A DNA stretch of 64,000 nucleotides. Source: Hermatobates lingyangjiaoensis. Taxonomy: Eukaryota; Arthropoda; Insecta; Hemiptera; Hermatobatidae. Made by a program: the position numbers and the translations under genes. The DNA lies in NCBI GenBank assembly GCA_026182355.1, contig JAPFBL010000008.1, forward strand, positions 1,179,501 through 1,243,500, written 5' to 3'. Positions 59,401 through 64,000 of the stretch are shown here, one piece after another (position 1 is the first letter of the stretch; each line of letters starts with the position of its first letter). The notes below the pieces were generated by a model. It was given only the letters and a program-made list of their open reading frames with translations, was not told the DNA's origin and did not search any database.

Positions 59401-59699
59401 AATACTAAAAAGGTTAAATTGATTGCTCATAATTATTATAATGGACTAATTTGCTATGGTTGTTTTATAAAAGTATTAAATAGAAATCAAAATTTACAAC
59501 TGACAACAAAATAATAACATCTGACTTTTAATATTGTTCAAAAATAAAATCGTAACAGAATATGGAGTACTTGGCTAACTTGCTTTTTGTTTTAGGAGGC
59601 TGAAAATATTGCAAAGGTTGGCTGGTTCAGCGATGTTTGCTTTCTATCTGGTCGCTTCTTTGATCATTGCTGTTAGTGTTTTCAACATAATCAACGCAA
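44433..59699 (+). CDS. Odorant receptor (7tm_6 family) copy 2, first two exons
   Basis: Exon 1 is 44433-45331 (donor AG|GTATTT) and exon 2 is 59596-59699, joining in phase as GILRRLKILQRLAGSAMFAF. Exon 1 has no internal stop. As in copy 1, it encodes an N-terminal cytoplasmic stretch, helices near residues 53-81, 93-112 and 150-170, the MWSPFSPDSTFGYYF extracellular loop and a fourth helix near 210-240. These are typical of ligand-specific receptor subunits that pair with Orco. The ATG is preceded by an in-frame GTG that I do not use. Intron 1 is about 14.3 kb because of nested transposons, against 5.5 kb in copy 1. The C-terminal exons are not seen and would lie past the Jockey element at 59803-64000, so intactness of the whole gene is unproven. 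Confidence 0.86.
46741..47085. repeat. Three diverged tandem units of about 110-130 bp
   Basis: Each unit has AAGCCACTGG.CTACTCTGG (or AAGCTACTGGTTACCCTGG), then CATAC(T)TTA.TTTATTACCAGTG or a relative, and ends in AATTAAAAA. It is inside the Helitron composite. Confidence 0.6.
49290..50283 (-). mobile_element. Palindrome-ended repeat, minus strand, within the Helitron composite
   Basis: Shows TGGAAGACAAAGGTAATTTA, CTGTAACGCCCCATTAGC, CTTCGCAAACAATAGGGATC and, at the end, AAATCTCGAGATCGAGTTTT with ACTATACTTTACTTATAGTA. High similarity to the 25427-27060 copy suggests a fairly recent spread. Confidence 0.78.
51660..51900. mobile_element. Penelope-type hairpin (family A), copy 2 counterpart
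   Basis: Same flanks as 24173-24468 (GTGCAATCCGTAATTGCGTG on the left, TACTAGGTTACTTAGCTAA on the right). The left arm has lost its motif (GGTTTTATTCATCATCAGGAA); the right keeps CTGATGA...GAAACGCGTTG. Confidence 0.85.
52365..52613 (+). CDS. Small unknown ORF of the Polinton-like element
   Basis: About 82 codons, hydrophilic, with a likely coiled stretch (LQYLLERVEEIENKVHTTTL) and FGLLKDDLKNVFKNQILSEL. I do not recognise the family. It ends just before the PLA2-domain frame. Confidence 0.4.
   Translation: MRNKFGQHIAARRDNSTNITLQYLLERVEEIENKVHTTTLISNSDIVLFGLLKDDLKNVFKNQILSELSLMKFHGSKHTIED
52630..53045 (+). pseudogene. Parvovirus-like phospholipase A2 domain protein (frameshifted)
   Basis: The readable domain is at 52688-52860. 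It has a Ca-loop-like HFCRPGT where the family has YCGPGT, so one loop Gly is replaced by Arg. The catalytic His-Asp pair is kept in KEHDIAYS. An SFLNRW stretch lies in frame just before it. At about 52875 a one-base shift moves the C-terminal part, rich in Lys/Arg (LGLGLKKKKRK), into another frame. In parvovirus capsid protein VP1 this domain helps virions leave endosomes; similar proteins occur in adintovirus/Polinton-like elements. Here the shift and loop change argue for a dead gene. Confidence 0.75.
53062..53247 (-). pseudogene. Chromo-like C-terminal part of the Polinton-like integrase
   Basis: Reads TLEGDFCNYQHELQ then VYLIEKIVKKRKNGEVLVNF and GYDKQEWIKKKDF, matching the SH3-chromo tail of Polinton integrases (EPI.G.FY..EL...YRIEKIL..R..GE.LV.W.GY...SWI). 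It is cut off from the catalytic part by stops between 53247 and 53360. Confidence 0.72.
53360..54010 (-). pseudogene. Retroviral-type integrase (rve) of the Polinton-like element
   Basis: The frame is open from about 54010, beginning SSEKQILVDELHRGARLNF, so the real start is upstream of the first convenient start codon. The catalytic core has WQIDLIDV (first Asp), IHSNTGREFF where the second Asp should be (usual form TD.G.EF: Asp is replaced by Asn), and ASIVERFNRTLRGRM (Glu kept). The D-N change alone should abolish strand transfer. Integrases of this kind insert Polinton and adintovirus DNA. The open frame suggests recent loss or selection on something else. Confidence 0.85.
54016..54811 (-). 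pseudogene. Conserved unknown protein of the Polinton-like element (frameshifted)
   Basis: From 54811: an acidic Pro-rich start (KVKVEPKSEQDEPTTPKLTL), then TTYGFRVNSTGVFSLGDSEV, ATPGLLSLLFLKNPTQYTND and LLGLTHAHK. After a shift near 54300 it goes on in another frame as IIKKLF, GKGLMQVGKPVYEYYDDVNE then LVSRLDLITAE and IESILEELRDNDIIY. The TPGL..LLF...P..YT..D block and the C-terminal ..EY..D.NELV.RL..L...NEI..I.EELR block are common in arthropod and cnidarian element proteins next to such integrases. Its function is unknown to me. It ends four or five bases before the integrase frame. Confidence 0.65.
54921..55148 (-). CDS. Cysteine-rich small ORF of the Polinton-like element
   Basis: About 75 codons with a CGPDTCICTLCGMLYHR cluster and CEGCTLTRGYY near the end, which could bind zinc. 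The first 20 codons lie in AT-rich repeats and may not be real. The family is not recognised. Confidence 0.3.
   Translation of the reverse strand: MLLCILYNEYYALCIWSRPGVTCGPDTCICTLCGMLYHRIVSGFRKNIIRADSGEPRQINNDTVCEGCTLTRGYY
55266..56080 (-). pseudogene. A32/FtsK-type packaging ATPase of the Polinton-like element (two frameshifts)
   Basis: From 56080: a short leader, then VRAIIVGLPNSGKSNF, a P-loop (G..NSGKS). A shift just after it moves to SLLTHPNGLPFSNVYIYSKT, then SLVLFDDIHLYEK (Walker B-like LVLFDD), HDHINCLLLTQSYGGTYGHY (sensor-type TQSY) and LRENANVLLVLP. A second shift at about 55501 leads to CKECWKQKYGFLTI, the usual C-terminal block. Gly-rich GGGGGG follows. ATPases of this type pump DNA into virus capsids, so the element once had virion genes. 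It is non-functional as read. Confidence 0.8.
56149..56349 (+). CDS. Small basic protein (core-protein-like) of the Polinton-like element
   Basis: Starts MDYIVVKRKKKHTRRRRRRR at 56146-56149 or the ATG just before, then GGFLPLILAGLRALDGGPGT and TIAKTIAHNRR. A highly basic start and a hydrophobic Gly-rich GGFLPL segment recall the small core or membrane-active proteins of adenovirus-like and Polinton-like elements. It is divergent from the ATPase gene, with start codons about 70 bases apart, so the two may share a promoter. Confidence 0.55.
   Translation, partial: DYIVVKRKKKHTRRRRRRRSVRILPLPQQEGGFLPLILAGLRALDGGPGTTIAKTIAHNRRENERM
56510..56655 (+). pseudogene. Conserved unknown protein of the Polinton-like element, cut by a Penelope insertion
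   Basis: A frame with no start reads FNSIPNITEENNQLHF, then VITIPKGLYDVHDLNEFLSK. The IPNI.E.NN.. and I.IP.G.Y...D.N..L pattern occurs in short proteins that accompany this type of element. Coding similarity ends at about 56655, where Penelope RT sequence begins. Confidence 0.55.
56691..57632 (+). CDS. Penelope reverse transcriptase (partial, open)
   Basis: 313 open codons after a 5' truncation. Landmarks: RPIISQIPTPTYLLAKRLN, GAIASLDVEALFTNVP (the first catalytic Asp in SLDVE..F.N.P), GVAMGSLLGVLFANFF, ARYIDDIFVLAD (catalytic YIDD at residues 155-158) and LPFLDILI then VYRKPS. The LPFLD and YRKP.. blocks are characteristic of Penelope-like and telomerase-related RTs. The stop at 57630-57632 comes from the 22-bp duplication. 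The first RT motifs and any N-terminal domain are lost. Confidence 0.9.
   Translation: MRPIISQIPTPTYLLAKRLNQLLTPFVPKHFSLNSSIDFLELLKASSTTGAIASLDVEALFTNVPVDKTIQFILEEIYPNTGQPKLDILKTDLKSLLELCTKEAVFASSQGKIYKQIDGVAMGSLLGVLFANFFMGPIEKDLFHRTKKPCIYARYIDDIFVLADCSDEIAQLRLNLEEASGLRFTSEYAAEGKLPFLDILIHQKSGDFNTEVYRKPSNPGLCLNGQSECPDRYKVSTINAYIKRALTHCTDWTLIHNEIDKCTQVLVNNGFSNKSVANGVRIYLEKWHNNNMKNDRKPGEQIQLFYKAYMFTE
57653..58147 (+). CDS. Penelope GIY-YIG endonuclease domain (frame-shifted from RT)
   Basis: Readable from NKQEERALGKLIYNN through TIYYKSKRTQNLLVSNRPR, then LVYQYTCTTGNC (the GIY position) and SRYIGMTRTKLPRRL (YIG), H..IGAPRNHAEEAHG, and RLKILEALYIKDLLPSLN with the catalytic Glu in ILEAL. It is open to the stop at 58145-58147. 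In an intact element it would be the C-terminus of the same protein as the RT and would nick target DNA. Confidence 0.85.
   Translation, partial: KQEERALGKLIYNNVDPTNEGDALKITIYYKSKRTQNLLVSNRPRVDVSDLNLVYQYTCTTGNCAALPSRYIGMTRTKLPRRLTLHLTIGAPRNHAEEAHGIPLSRQNLVEGTAILHVNSDFNRLKILEALYIKDLLPSLNVQSNDYNVIPSFKNIDNFFKLVR
58335..58364 (+). ncRNA. Hammerhead-like motif, family I, at the Penelope 3' end
   Basis: CTGACGA, extra T, stem II GACCC/GGGCC around ATG with one A-C mismatch, GAA, stem III palindrome AGCT, then T. Stem I AAC/GTT gives three pairs. It lies about 190 bases after the endonuclease stop in the same element. Confidence 0.58.
58612..58840. mobile_element. Junction of Penelope-type fragments, families G, B and J
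   Basis: 58612-58650 is the family G end, 58665-58775 one family B arm, and 58790-58840 the only copy of family J. Confidence 0.7.
58797..58835 (+). ncRNA. Hammerhead-like motif, family J
   Basis: CTTGAAGA (one extra T in the core), T, perfect six-pair stem II GACTGG/CCAGTC around AAG, GAA, stem III AGATTT (self-pairing with G-U), then C. Stem I is only two pairs. Confidence 0.5.
59012..59345. mobile_element. Penelope-type hairpin, family H, with (TA)n edge
   Basis: Inverted arms of about 120 bp: TTCAATATAGACAAAGAAACA against TGTTTCTTTGTCTATATTGAA, after (TA)n at 59012-59032. Other family H pieces: 21405-21590, 31545-32210 and 38648-38870. Confidence 0.85.
59217..59248 (+). ncRNA. Hammerhead-like motif, family H
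   Basis: CTGAAGA, extra C, stem II (TGTT/AACC here; GGTT/AACC in the other copies) around CAA, GAA, stem III palindrome AATT, then A. Stem I TCTC/GAGA gives four pairs. The inverted partner is at about 59087-59114; further copies at 21455-21486 minus, 32173-32205 plus and 38696-38727 minus. Confidence 0.62.
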
Positions 59700-60054
59700 G
59701 TGTTTCTTTCTTACATTCTTAGTTTACTTAGATTGTTGAAATTATATATAAGTGTTCATAGAGAATCAACTGTTATATCAGAATAAGAGGGGAGAGAGAG
59801 ACCAACGACCAACGACCAACGAATATAACCGCGCACTATAGTGCACGTCGTAACTAGCAGTTCCAGACCAAGGCCTTCTACTGCTTGATTACTGTGCTAC
59901 TATAACATGGAGTGTCAGTAATTCATGTCGGATATTAAGTTAGTCTGTACAGTAATGATGTCGTATTCGCGGTCATGTGGTCTTGTTAGTCATAGTTTTC
60001 AATGCTTTGAGTCATGAACTGGAAAGGTAGTCAGTCACTGGATGAAGTAATTAT

Positions 60055-61368
60055 TCAGTGAGATTGAGGAAGGTTGGCGACAGGATTTGGAGTTTGTACA
60101 AGGAGGTTTGCATGGGTAGATAGTTTGTTGTCTTCATTGGTAGTAAGTCGAGTGATGTAGCTATCTATGGATTCCATTTTCAAATCATGGTGAATATCAA
60201 CATTACGGGCGTACCAAGGAGCCCTGGCTATAAGGCGGGCACATTTATTTTGAACAATCTGGATACACGCCTTGTTCGTTGGTGCAGCTCTAAACCAGAC
60301 GGAGCATCCATAAGTCATCGCTGAACGAAGAACCCCCTTATAGACAAGGTCCTTGACCGAATCAGGAGAATTCCTTGATTTGAAAAGAGAATATAGATTA
60401 CACATCAAGTAAATTCCAAGCTTGGATTTCTTATGGAGGTGCTGCTTGAATGTTAATCTAGAGTCTAAAATAAGACCCAGATATTTTACATGGGTTTGGT
60501 AGGGAATGATCTGGTCACCAATGAAGACAGGAGGAGGACAGGGAGAGACACCCTTGCAGAATCGAACATGGGAACTCTTTGTTGGATTCACCACTAGTTT
60601 CCACTTTGAGAACCAATGCAAAGCCCCATCAAGGAAACATTGCAATTTCCTGGTGGCATAGCTCACATTAGCACATCTATAAGCTACAGCGGTGTCATCC
60701 GCGAAGTTTCCGAGAAATGCCTCAATCTGATTGGGTGAATCGGGAGTTATTATAGTAGGAGGCTTGGGGAAGTCAAGTGTATACAGGCAATATAGGATTG
60801 GACCAAGAACACTGCCCTGGGGAACACCTCTATGCATTTGTCCAGTTGGAGAATGTCTGTCATTAATAGAAACAAAAAAGTTTCGTCCAGAGAGGAAGGA
60901 CCCAATAATCTCCACAAACCATTCAGGCAAACCAAAACAGCCTAGTTTGTGCAGTAGACCCCTATGCCAGACCGAGTCGAAAGCTCGCTCCAGATCCAGA
61001 AACACTGCCACTGTCTTATAAGGGAGGAATGGCCTCGCCAGTGACGTTCCCTGCTTGATGAACTGGACCAATCTTCGAAGCTGTAAAGTGGTCCCATGTT
61101 CACTTCGGAAGCCAAACTGTTCCGGCTGGAATGGCAAATAGGACTTTATTTTCGAAAGGATCAGCCTCTCAAAGACTTTCCCCAGACAAGGTAACAGACT
61201 AATAGGTCTATAGTCCTGTGGAGAATGACCTGATTTATGTGGCTTATGTAATAAAATAACTTTTGCCAACTTCCACGCAGCTGGTAAGTAGCGCAGCCGT
61301 AGACAAGTGTTATAAAGAGCAGTCAAGGCTGCTAAAACTTTAAAGAAGATTGGCCCAATGTCTACCAT
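60055..61368 (-). CDS. Jockey ORF2, reverse transcriptase part (open)
   Basis: About 437 open codons. RT motifs: YRPISLLPCLGKVFERLI, QFGFRSEHGTTLQL, VAVFLDLERAFDSVWH (first Asp), GVPQGSVLGPILYCLY, GNFADDTAVAY (catalytic FADD), KLVVNPTKSSHV and YLGLILDSRL, then LVYKGVLRSAMTYGCSVW. The reading frame is intact through the RT and C-terminus, but it is separated by stops and an apparent deletion (about 61368-61500) from the endonuclease, so no complete ORF2 protein can be made. Confidence 0.9.
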   Translation of the reverse strand: MVDIGPIFFKVLAALTALYNTCLRLRYLPAAWKLAKVILLHKPHKSGHSPQDYRPISLLPCLGKVFERLILSKIKSYLPFQPEQFGFRSEHGTTLQLRRLVQFIKQGTSLARPFLPYKTVAVFLDLERAFDSVWHRGLLHKLGCFGLPEWFVEIIGSFLSGRNFFVSINDRHSPTGQMHRGVPQGSVLGPILYCLYTLDFPKPPTIITPDSPNQIEAFLGNFADDTAVAYRCANVSYATRKLQCFLDGALHWFSKWKLVVNPTKSSHVRFCKGVSPCPPPVFIGDQIIPYQTHVKYLGLILDSRLTFKQHLHKKSKLGIYLMCNLYSLFKSRNSPDSVKDLVYKGVLRSAMTYGCSVWFRAAPTNKACIQIVQNKCARLIARAPWYARNVDIHHDLKMESIDSYITRLTTNEDNKLSTHANLLVQTPNPVANLPQSH

Positions 61369-61699
61369 TGTGGGACCTGATAAGAGAACGAATCTCCCAT
61401 TGTGCTTTATTCAACATGTTGCGAATTCCTTGATCTCTTGTGACCTGAAACAACTACCTCAGTCTGTTCTTTTCCTTAATTTTCTGTAAGCTATAGGGAG
61501 GGAGAGGATTGAGATAGGAGCAGGAGGGTTTATTGACGGATGATTTTTGAAGTGATGATAATAGATGTTCTGTAAAGGATTGGAGAAAATTGTCAATATC
61601 TAAAGGAGAGGAAAGGTTTTTCGGGAATGGAAGGTTCTGAGAAACAAGGGATTGAAACGATTTCCAATTAGTTTTAAATTTACTTAAGTTAGGTCGGTA

Positions 61700-62413
61700 T
61701 TTTATTTTAAATTTGTGTGGCAGAACAGAACTGGTAGGTGAGTTGAATCAAGGCAGTTTAAGGCCTCAGAAGTCACAACATGATTAACATTACAAGAAAG
61801 AGAAACGTCCAAAATATCAGGTCGGCCAGCAGCAGGGCGAGGGATATGTGTGGGTGTTGAGGGAGCATGAATGAGAACATTGGAGTTGAGGATAAGGTCA
61901 AGGAGAATGGAGCCTGAATGATTGTCAGTGCAACAGCCCCAAGCAGTGTTTTTGGCATTCAGGTCTCCCCCCTACGATAGAGGGAATACCTGAATGCAGT
62001 AACTGTCGGAGGTGATCGACGTTTAAGGGAGTATGGGGAGGTTTGTATACTGCTGATATGAGCAGGGGGATATTGAAGTTAGGGAACTGGATCTTCACTG
62101 TGGTGTGTTCAAGGGGAGCCCAATCGCTCATAATTCTAGCATAGGGGATACTATTGCGAATAAGAACTGCTGTACCACCCCCAAAAGTGGGCCTGTCAGT
62201 TCTCTCTACTTTGTAGCCCGGAATGGAGAAGCGAATATTGGGCTTTAAGAACGTCTCAGACAATAGAACCAAATCAGGTTTCAGAGATCCTGGCAGCTGA
62301 GAGAGTTCTGTCTTTCCTCTCTGGACACCATCAGGATTGTACACAATGTAAGTCAACGAGTCGGGGGGAACGTTAATTGCTGTCGCAGCCATTGGTTTTA
62401 GAGTAGATGTCAT
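61700..62413 (-). pseudogene. Jockey ORF2, APE-type endonuclease part (frameshifted)
   Basis: From 62413, overlapping the gag end: YIVYNPDGVQRGKTELSQL, PDLVLLSETFLKPN (catalytic Glu), GYKVERTDRPTFGGGTAVLI and ISAVYKPPHTP. In the six-G run at about 61967-61972 (minus strand) an extra base moves the frame: the GD.NAKNTAWGC continuation and then APSTPTH and RPDILDVSLS are readable only one frame over. The endonuclease would nick target DNA in an intact element. Confidence 0.85.
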
Positions 62414-63806
62414 CGTCTGTTTGTTGGTCAGTGAGGTTATCGGAGTGGAAGTTGGAGGCCTCGGCTATCTTTGTTACTATCAGATCCAAGACCCCTGAAG
62501 TTTTGAGGATGTTTACGATATAGTCGTCCAATGCCGAAGGAGATTTGATAGAACTCGATTCTGAACTTTTCTTCCGTCCAAGACTGTCTCGATAGGAAAC
62601 AGTCAATGGAGGTGGCATTGGAGCAGGAATGAGTCTGGGATCAGTGGATGGAGAAGGAGGAGAAGGGAGAGGGGATTTGCTAAACACTGGGCAACCACGG
62701 TAGTTAGCAGGATGTGCTCCCTTGCAGTTTACACAAACTGGTGATGTCTGCTTGGGAGCGGGACAGGACGAATAGTGGTGGTTACCAGGGCAGCGAACAC
62801 AACGAGGAACCTCTCTGCACCAAGTCTGAGTATGGCCCAGTCGCTGGCATCTATAGCACTGCGTTGGCCCAGGCCTTCTGCGGGATTCCTCGACCGTAAT
62901 CGCAATGCCTAGACAACTGGACACCGAGGTAATCGTTTTGATATTAGGGCCAGGCTCAACCATAATTTCAAAAACTGGGAGTGGTCTGGGTACTGTGTCG
63001 TCAGGGAATCTTGGCCTTCTGGATACTAACTGTCTCGCTCGTGCCCTATGTCCTTTGTCCAAGAAGTCCTTCTCTATATCTGTCGGGTCTGTGTCCGTCG
63101 GTAAATACTTAATTATAAATTTTAAAGATTTAGGTTCCCAGGGAGGTCTAAAGGAGTGAAGTTCGATATCCATATTTTTTAGTGACTTTGTCACTGTCCT
63201 GTAGGCAGTATGTGTCTTGGTCTGGATCCTAATAGACTGACCACTTGATGTGACAGCCATGTCGTCCAAAAGGCTCTGCTGGGCAGATGCTCTAAACCTT
63301 TGGAAAGACGACATGAACCTAATCATGATTGGAGGCGGAGAAGGGGAGGAAGAGGTAGGAAGGTTGTTACTTCGATCCGTCGAGTCACTTGTCAAGTCAC
63401 TTTGGGTAGAAGTGGCGTCAGGAAGGTAATTCTCAGACGGACCTTCGGCTATATCTTCTAAGGGTGCAAATGAATTAGGAGTAAGTATGGGGGCAGGAGG
63501 TGTAGTTTTACTACTAGAGGCCCTAGTAGTGGGACGAGGAGTTTTTGGGAGTGAGGCAGAGGAAAGATTGGGTTTAGTTGGTTTGGAGTTTGACTTTTTT
63601 GAATTAGATTTGGGCAGAGGTTTTGAAGGGATGTCTATAGTGGGATGAGGAAACTGAGGGGCAGATGAGGTAGAAGAATTGCCTTTGGACTCAAGACTGG
63701 CCATCTCCCGTGCCAAGGCGGGGAGAATATCCAGCCCCTGAGCCTTCCACTCAATCAGTTGTGTCAACATAGTTTTCAAGGCCAGGTCAAAGGAAGTCAT
63801 GGTCAA
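62373..63806 (-). CDS. Jockey ORF1, gag-like nucleic-acid-binding protein
   Basis: 477 open codons. Residues 40-160 are Ser/Pro/Thr-rich and disordered-looking. About 205-300 is the pre-zinc-finger (PRE_C2HC) region, with SLKFIIKYLPTDTDPTDIEK. Three zinc knuckles follow: C317-C330 (CYRCQRLGHTQTWC), C336-C348 (CVRCPGNHHYSSC) and C358-C372 (CVNCKGAHPANYRGC). The protein coats element RNA. The start MTMTS has a second ATG two codons on. The frame overlaps the endonuclease frame by about 40 bases, which is typical of Jockey elements. The intact ORF points to a fairly young insertion. Confidence 0.9.
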   Translation of the reverse strand: MTMTSFDLALKTMLTQLIEWKAQGLDILPALAREMASLESKGNSSTSSAPQFPHPTIDIPSKPLPKSNSKKSNSKPTKPNLSSASLPKTPRPTTRASSSKTTPPAPILTPNSFAPLEDIAEGPSENYLPDATSTQSDLTSDSTDRSNNLPTSSSPSPPPIMIRFMSSFQRFRASAQQSLLDDMAVTSSGQSIRIQTKTHTAYRTVTKSLKNMDIELHSFRPPWEPKSLKFIIKYLPTDTDPTDIEKDFLDKGHRARARQLVSRRPRFPDDTVPRPLPVFEIMVEPGPNIKTITSVSSCLGIAITVEESRRRPGPTQCYRCQRLGHTQTWCREVPRCVRCPGNHHYSSCPAPKQTSPVCVNCKGAHPANYRGCPVFSKSPLPSPPSPSTDPRLIPAPMPPPLTVSYRDSLGRKKSSESSSIKSPSALDDYIVNILKTSGVLDLIVTKIAEASNFHSDNLTDQQTDDDIYSKTNGCDSN

Positions 63807-64000
63807 GTCAGTAGCTGTCGATAACAGGTAAAATAAATAAGTATGGGGGTTTCTGTACCTTGATCTAGCGTCCGTTGATCGTTAGCCTGCCGGTCTCACT
63901 ATTGCTACAATGTTGAAAACCACTAAACACAATCTACTCTGATACTACAGGAATATAAAAATAAAAAATACAGAGGTATGAATAAGTGAGTAACTGGAAG

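Larger units (their letters stand above)
59803..64000 (-). mobile_element. Jockey-type non-LTR retrotransposon, open at the window edge
   Basis: The 3' end (minus strand) lies at 59803, in the (GA)n tract that is unbroken in receptor copy 1. It finishes with a short tandem tail of CGTTGGT units (seen as CCAACGA three times at 59803-59823) rather than poly(A). It carries gag-like ORF1 (62373-63806) and ORF2 with endonuclease and RT. The 5' end lies beyond 63806, possibly beyond the window. Confidence 0.9.

Noticed and set aside
60731..61021. Plus-strand ORF within the Jockey RT
   Set aside because: Antisense shadow of the RT frame; no start context or domain.
62905..63159. Plus-strand ORF within Jockey ORF1
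   Set aside because: Antisense shadow of gag; no independent support.

Overview
This window is nuclear DNA from an insect. The main reasons are two copies of an insect-type odorant receptor (7tm_6 family), an insect-style group II PLP decarboxylase split by kilobase introns, and a dense, AT-rich load of arthropod transposable elements (Helitron, hAT, Jockey, Penelope-like, Polinton-like, tRNA-derived SINEs). A hemipteran is plausible from the general look of the repeats, but the sequence alone does not settle the order. No prokaryotic, rRNA or confident tRNA gene is visible.

Layout. (1) 1-18130, + strand: the 3' part (five exons, about 239 residues) of an aromatic-L-amino-acid-decarboxylase-like gene that begins upstream of the window. 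Its introns hold a hAT element, a Helitron, LINE relics, SINEs and a MITE. (2) 18131-22858: intergenic repeats. (3) 23060-39173, + strand: odorant receptor copy 1. I can place exons at 23060-23958, 29506-29609, 36452-36610 and 39123-39173; one exon before 36452 was not found. Exon 1 carries a nonsense codon, so this copy is probably a pseudogene. (4) 44433 onward, + strand: copy 2, with an open exon 1 and exon 2 at 59596-59699; later exons would lie beyond the window. (5) Copy 2's first intron has grown to about 14.3 kb through a 6.1-kb Helitron composite (45548-51649), a decayed Polinton-like element (about 52029-56655) with integrase, packaging-type ATPase and a parvovirus-like phospholipase A2 domain, and a 5'-truncated Penelope-like element inserted into that. 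(6) 59803-64000, - strand: a Jockey-type retrotransposon with an intact gag ORF and a broken ORF2.

The most striking signal is a small RNA-like motif that recurs in about ten sequence-unrelated repeat families, often as inverted pairs next to (TA)n tracts. It reads CTGANGA, one extra base, a hairpin (stem II), GAA, then a 4-6-base palindrome that starts with A and ends with U, followed by a base that is never G. In seven families at least three flanking bases can also pair as stem I. This is the layout of a dimeric hammerhead ribozyme. Hammerheads are known from Penelope-like elements, and several of these families are physically joined to Penelope coding fragments (GIY-YIG endonuclease, RT).

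Comparing the two receptor copies works as a clock. A Penelope-type hairpin (24212-24468 and 51660-51900) predates the duplication. The Helitron, the Polinton-like element and the Jockey element came into copy 2 afterwards, while a tandem pile of a palindrome-ended repeat and a Jockey fragment came into copy 1.
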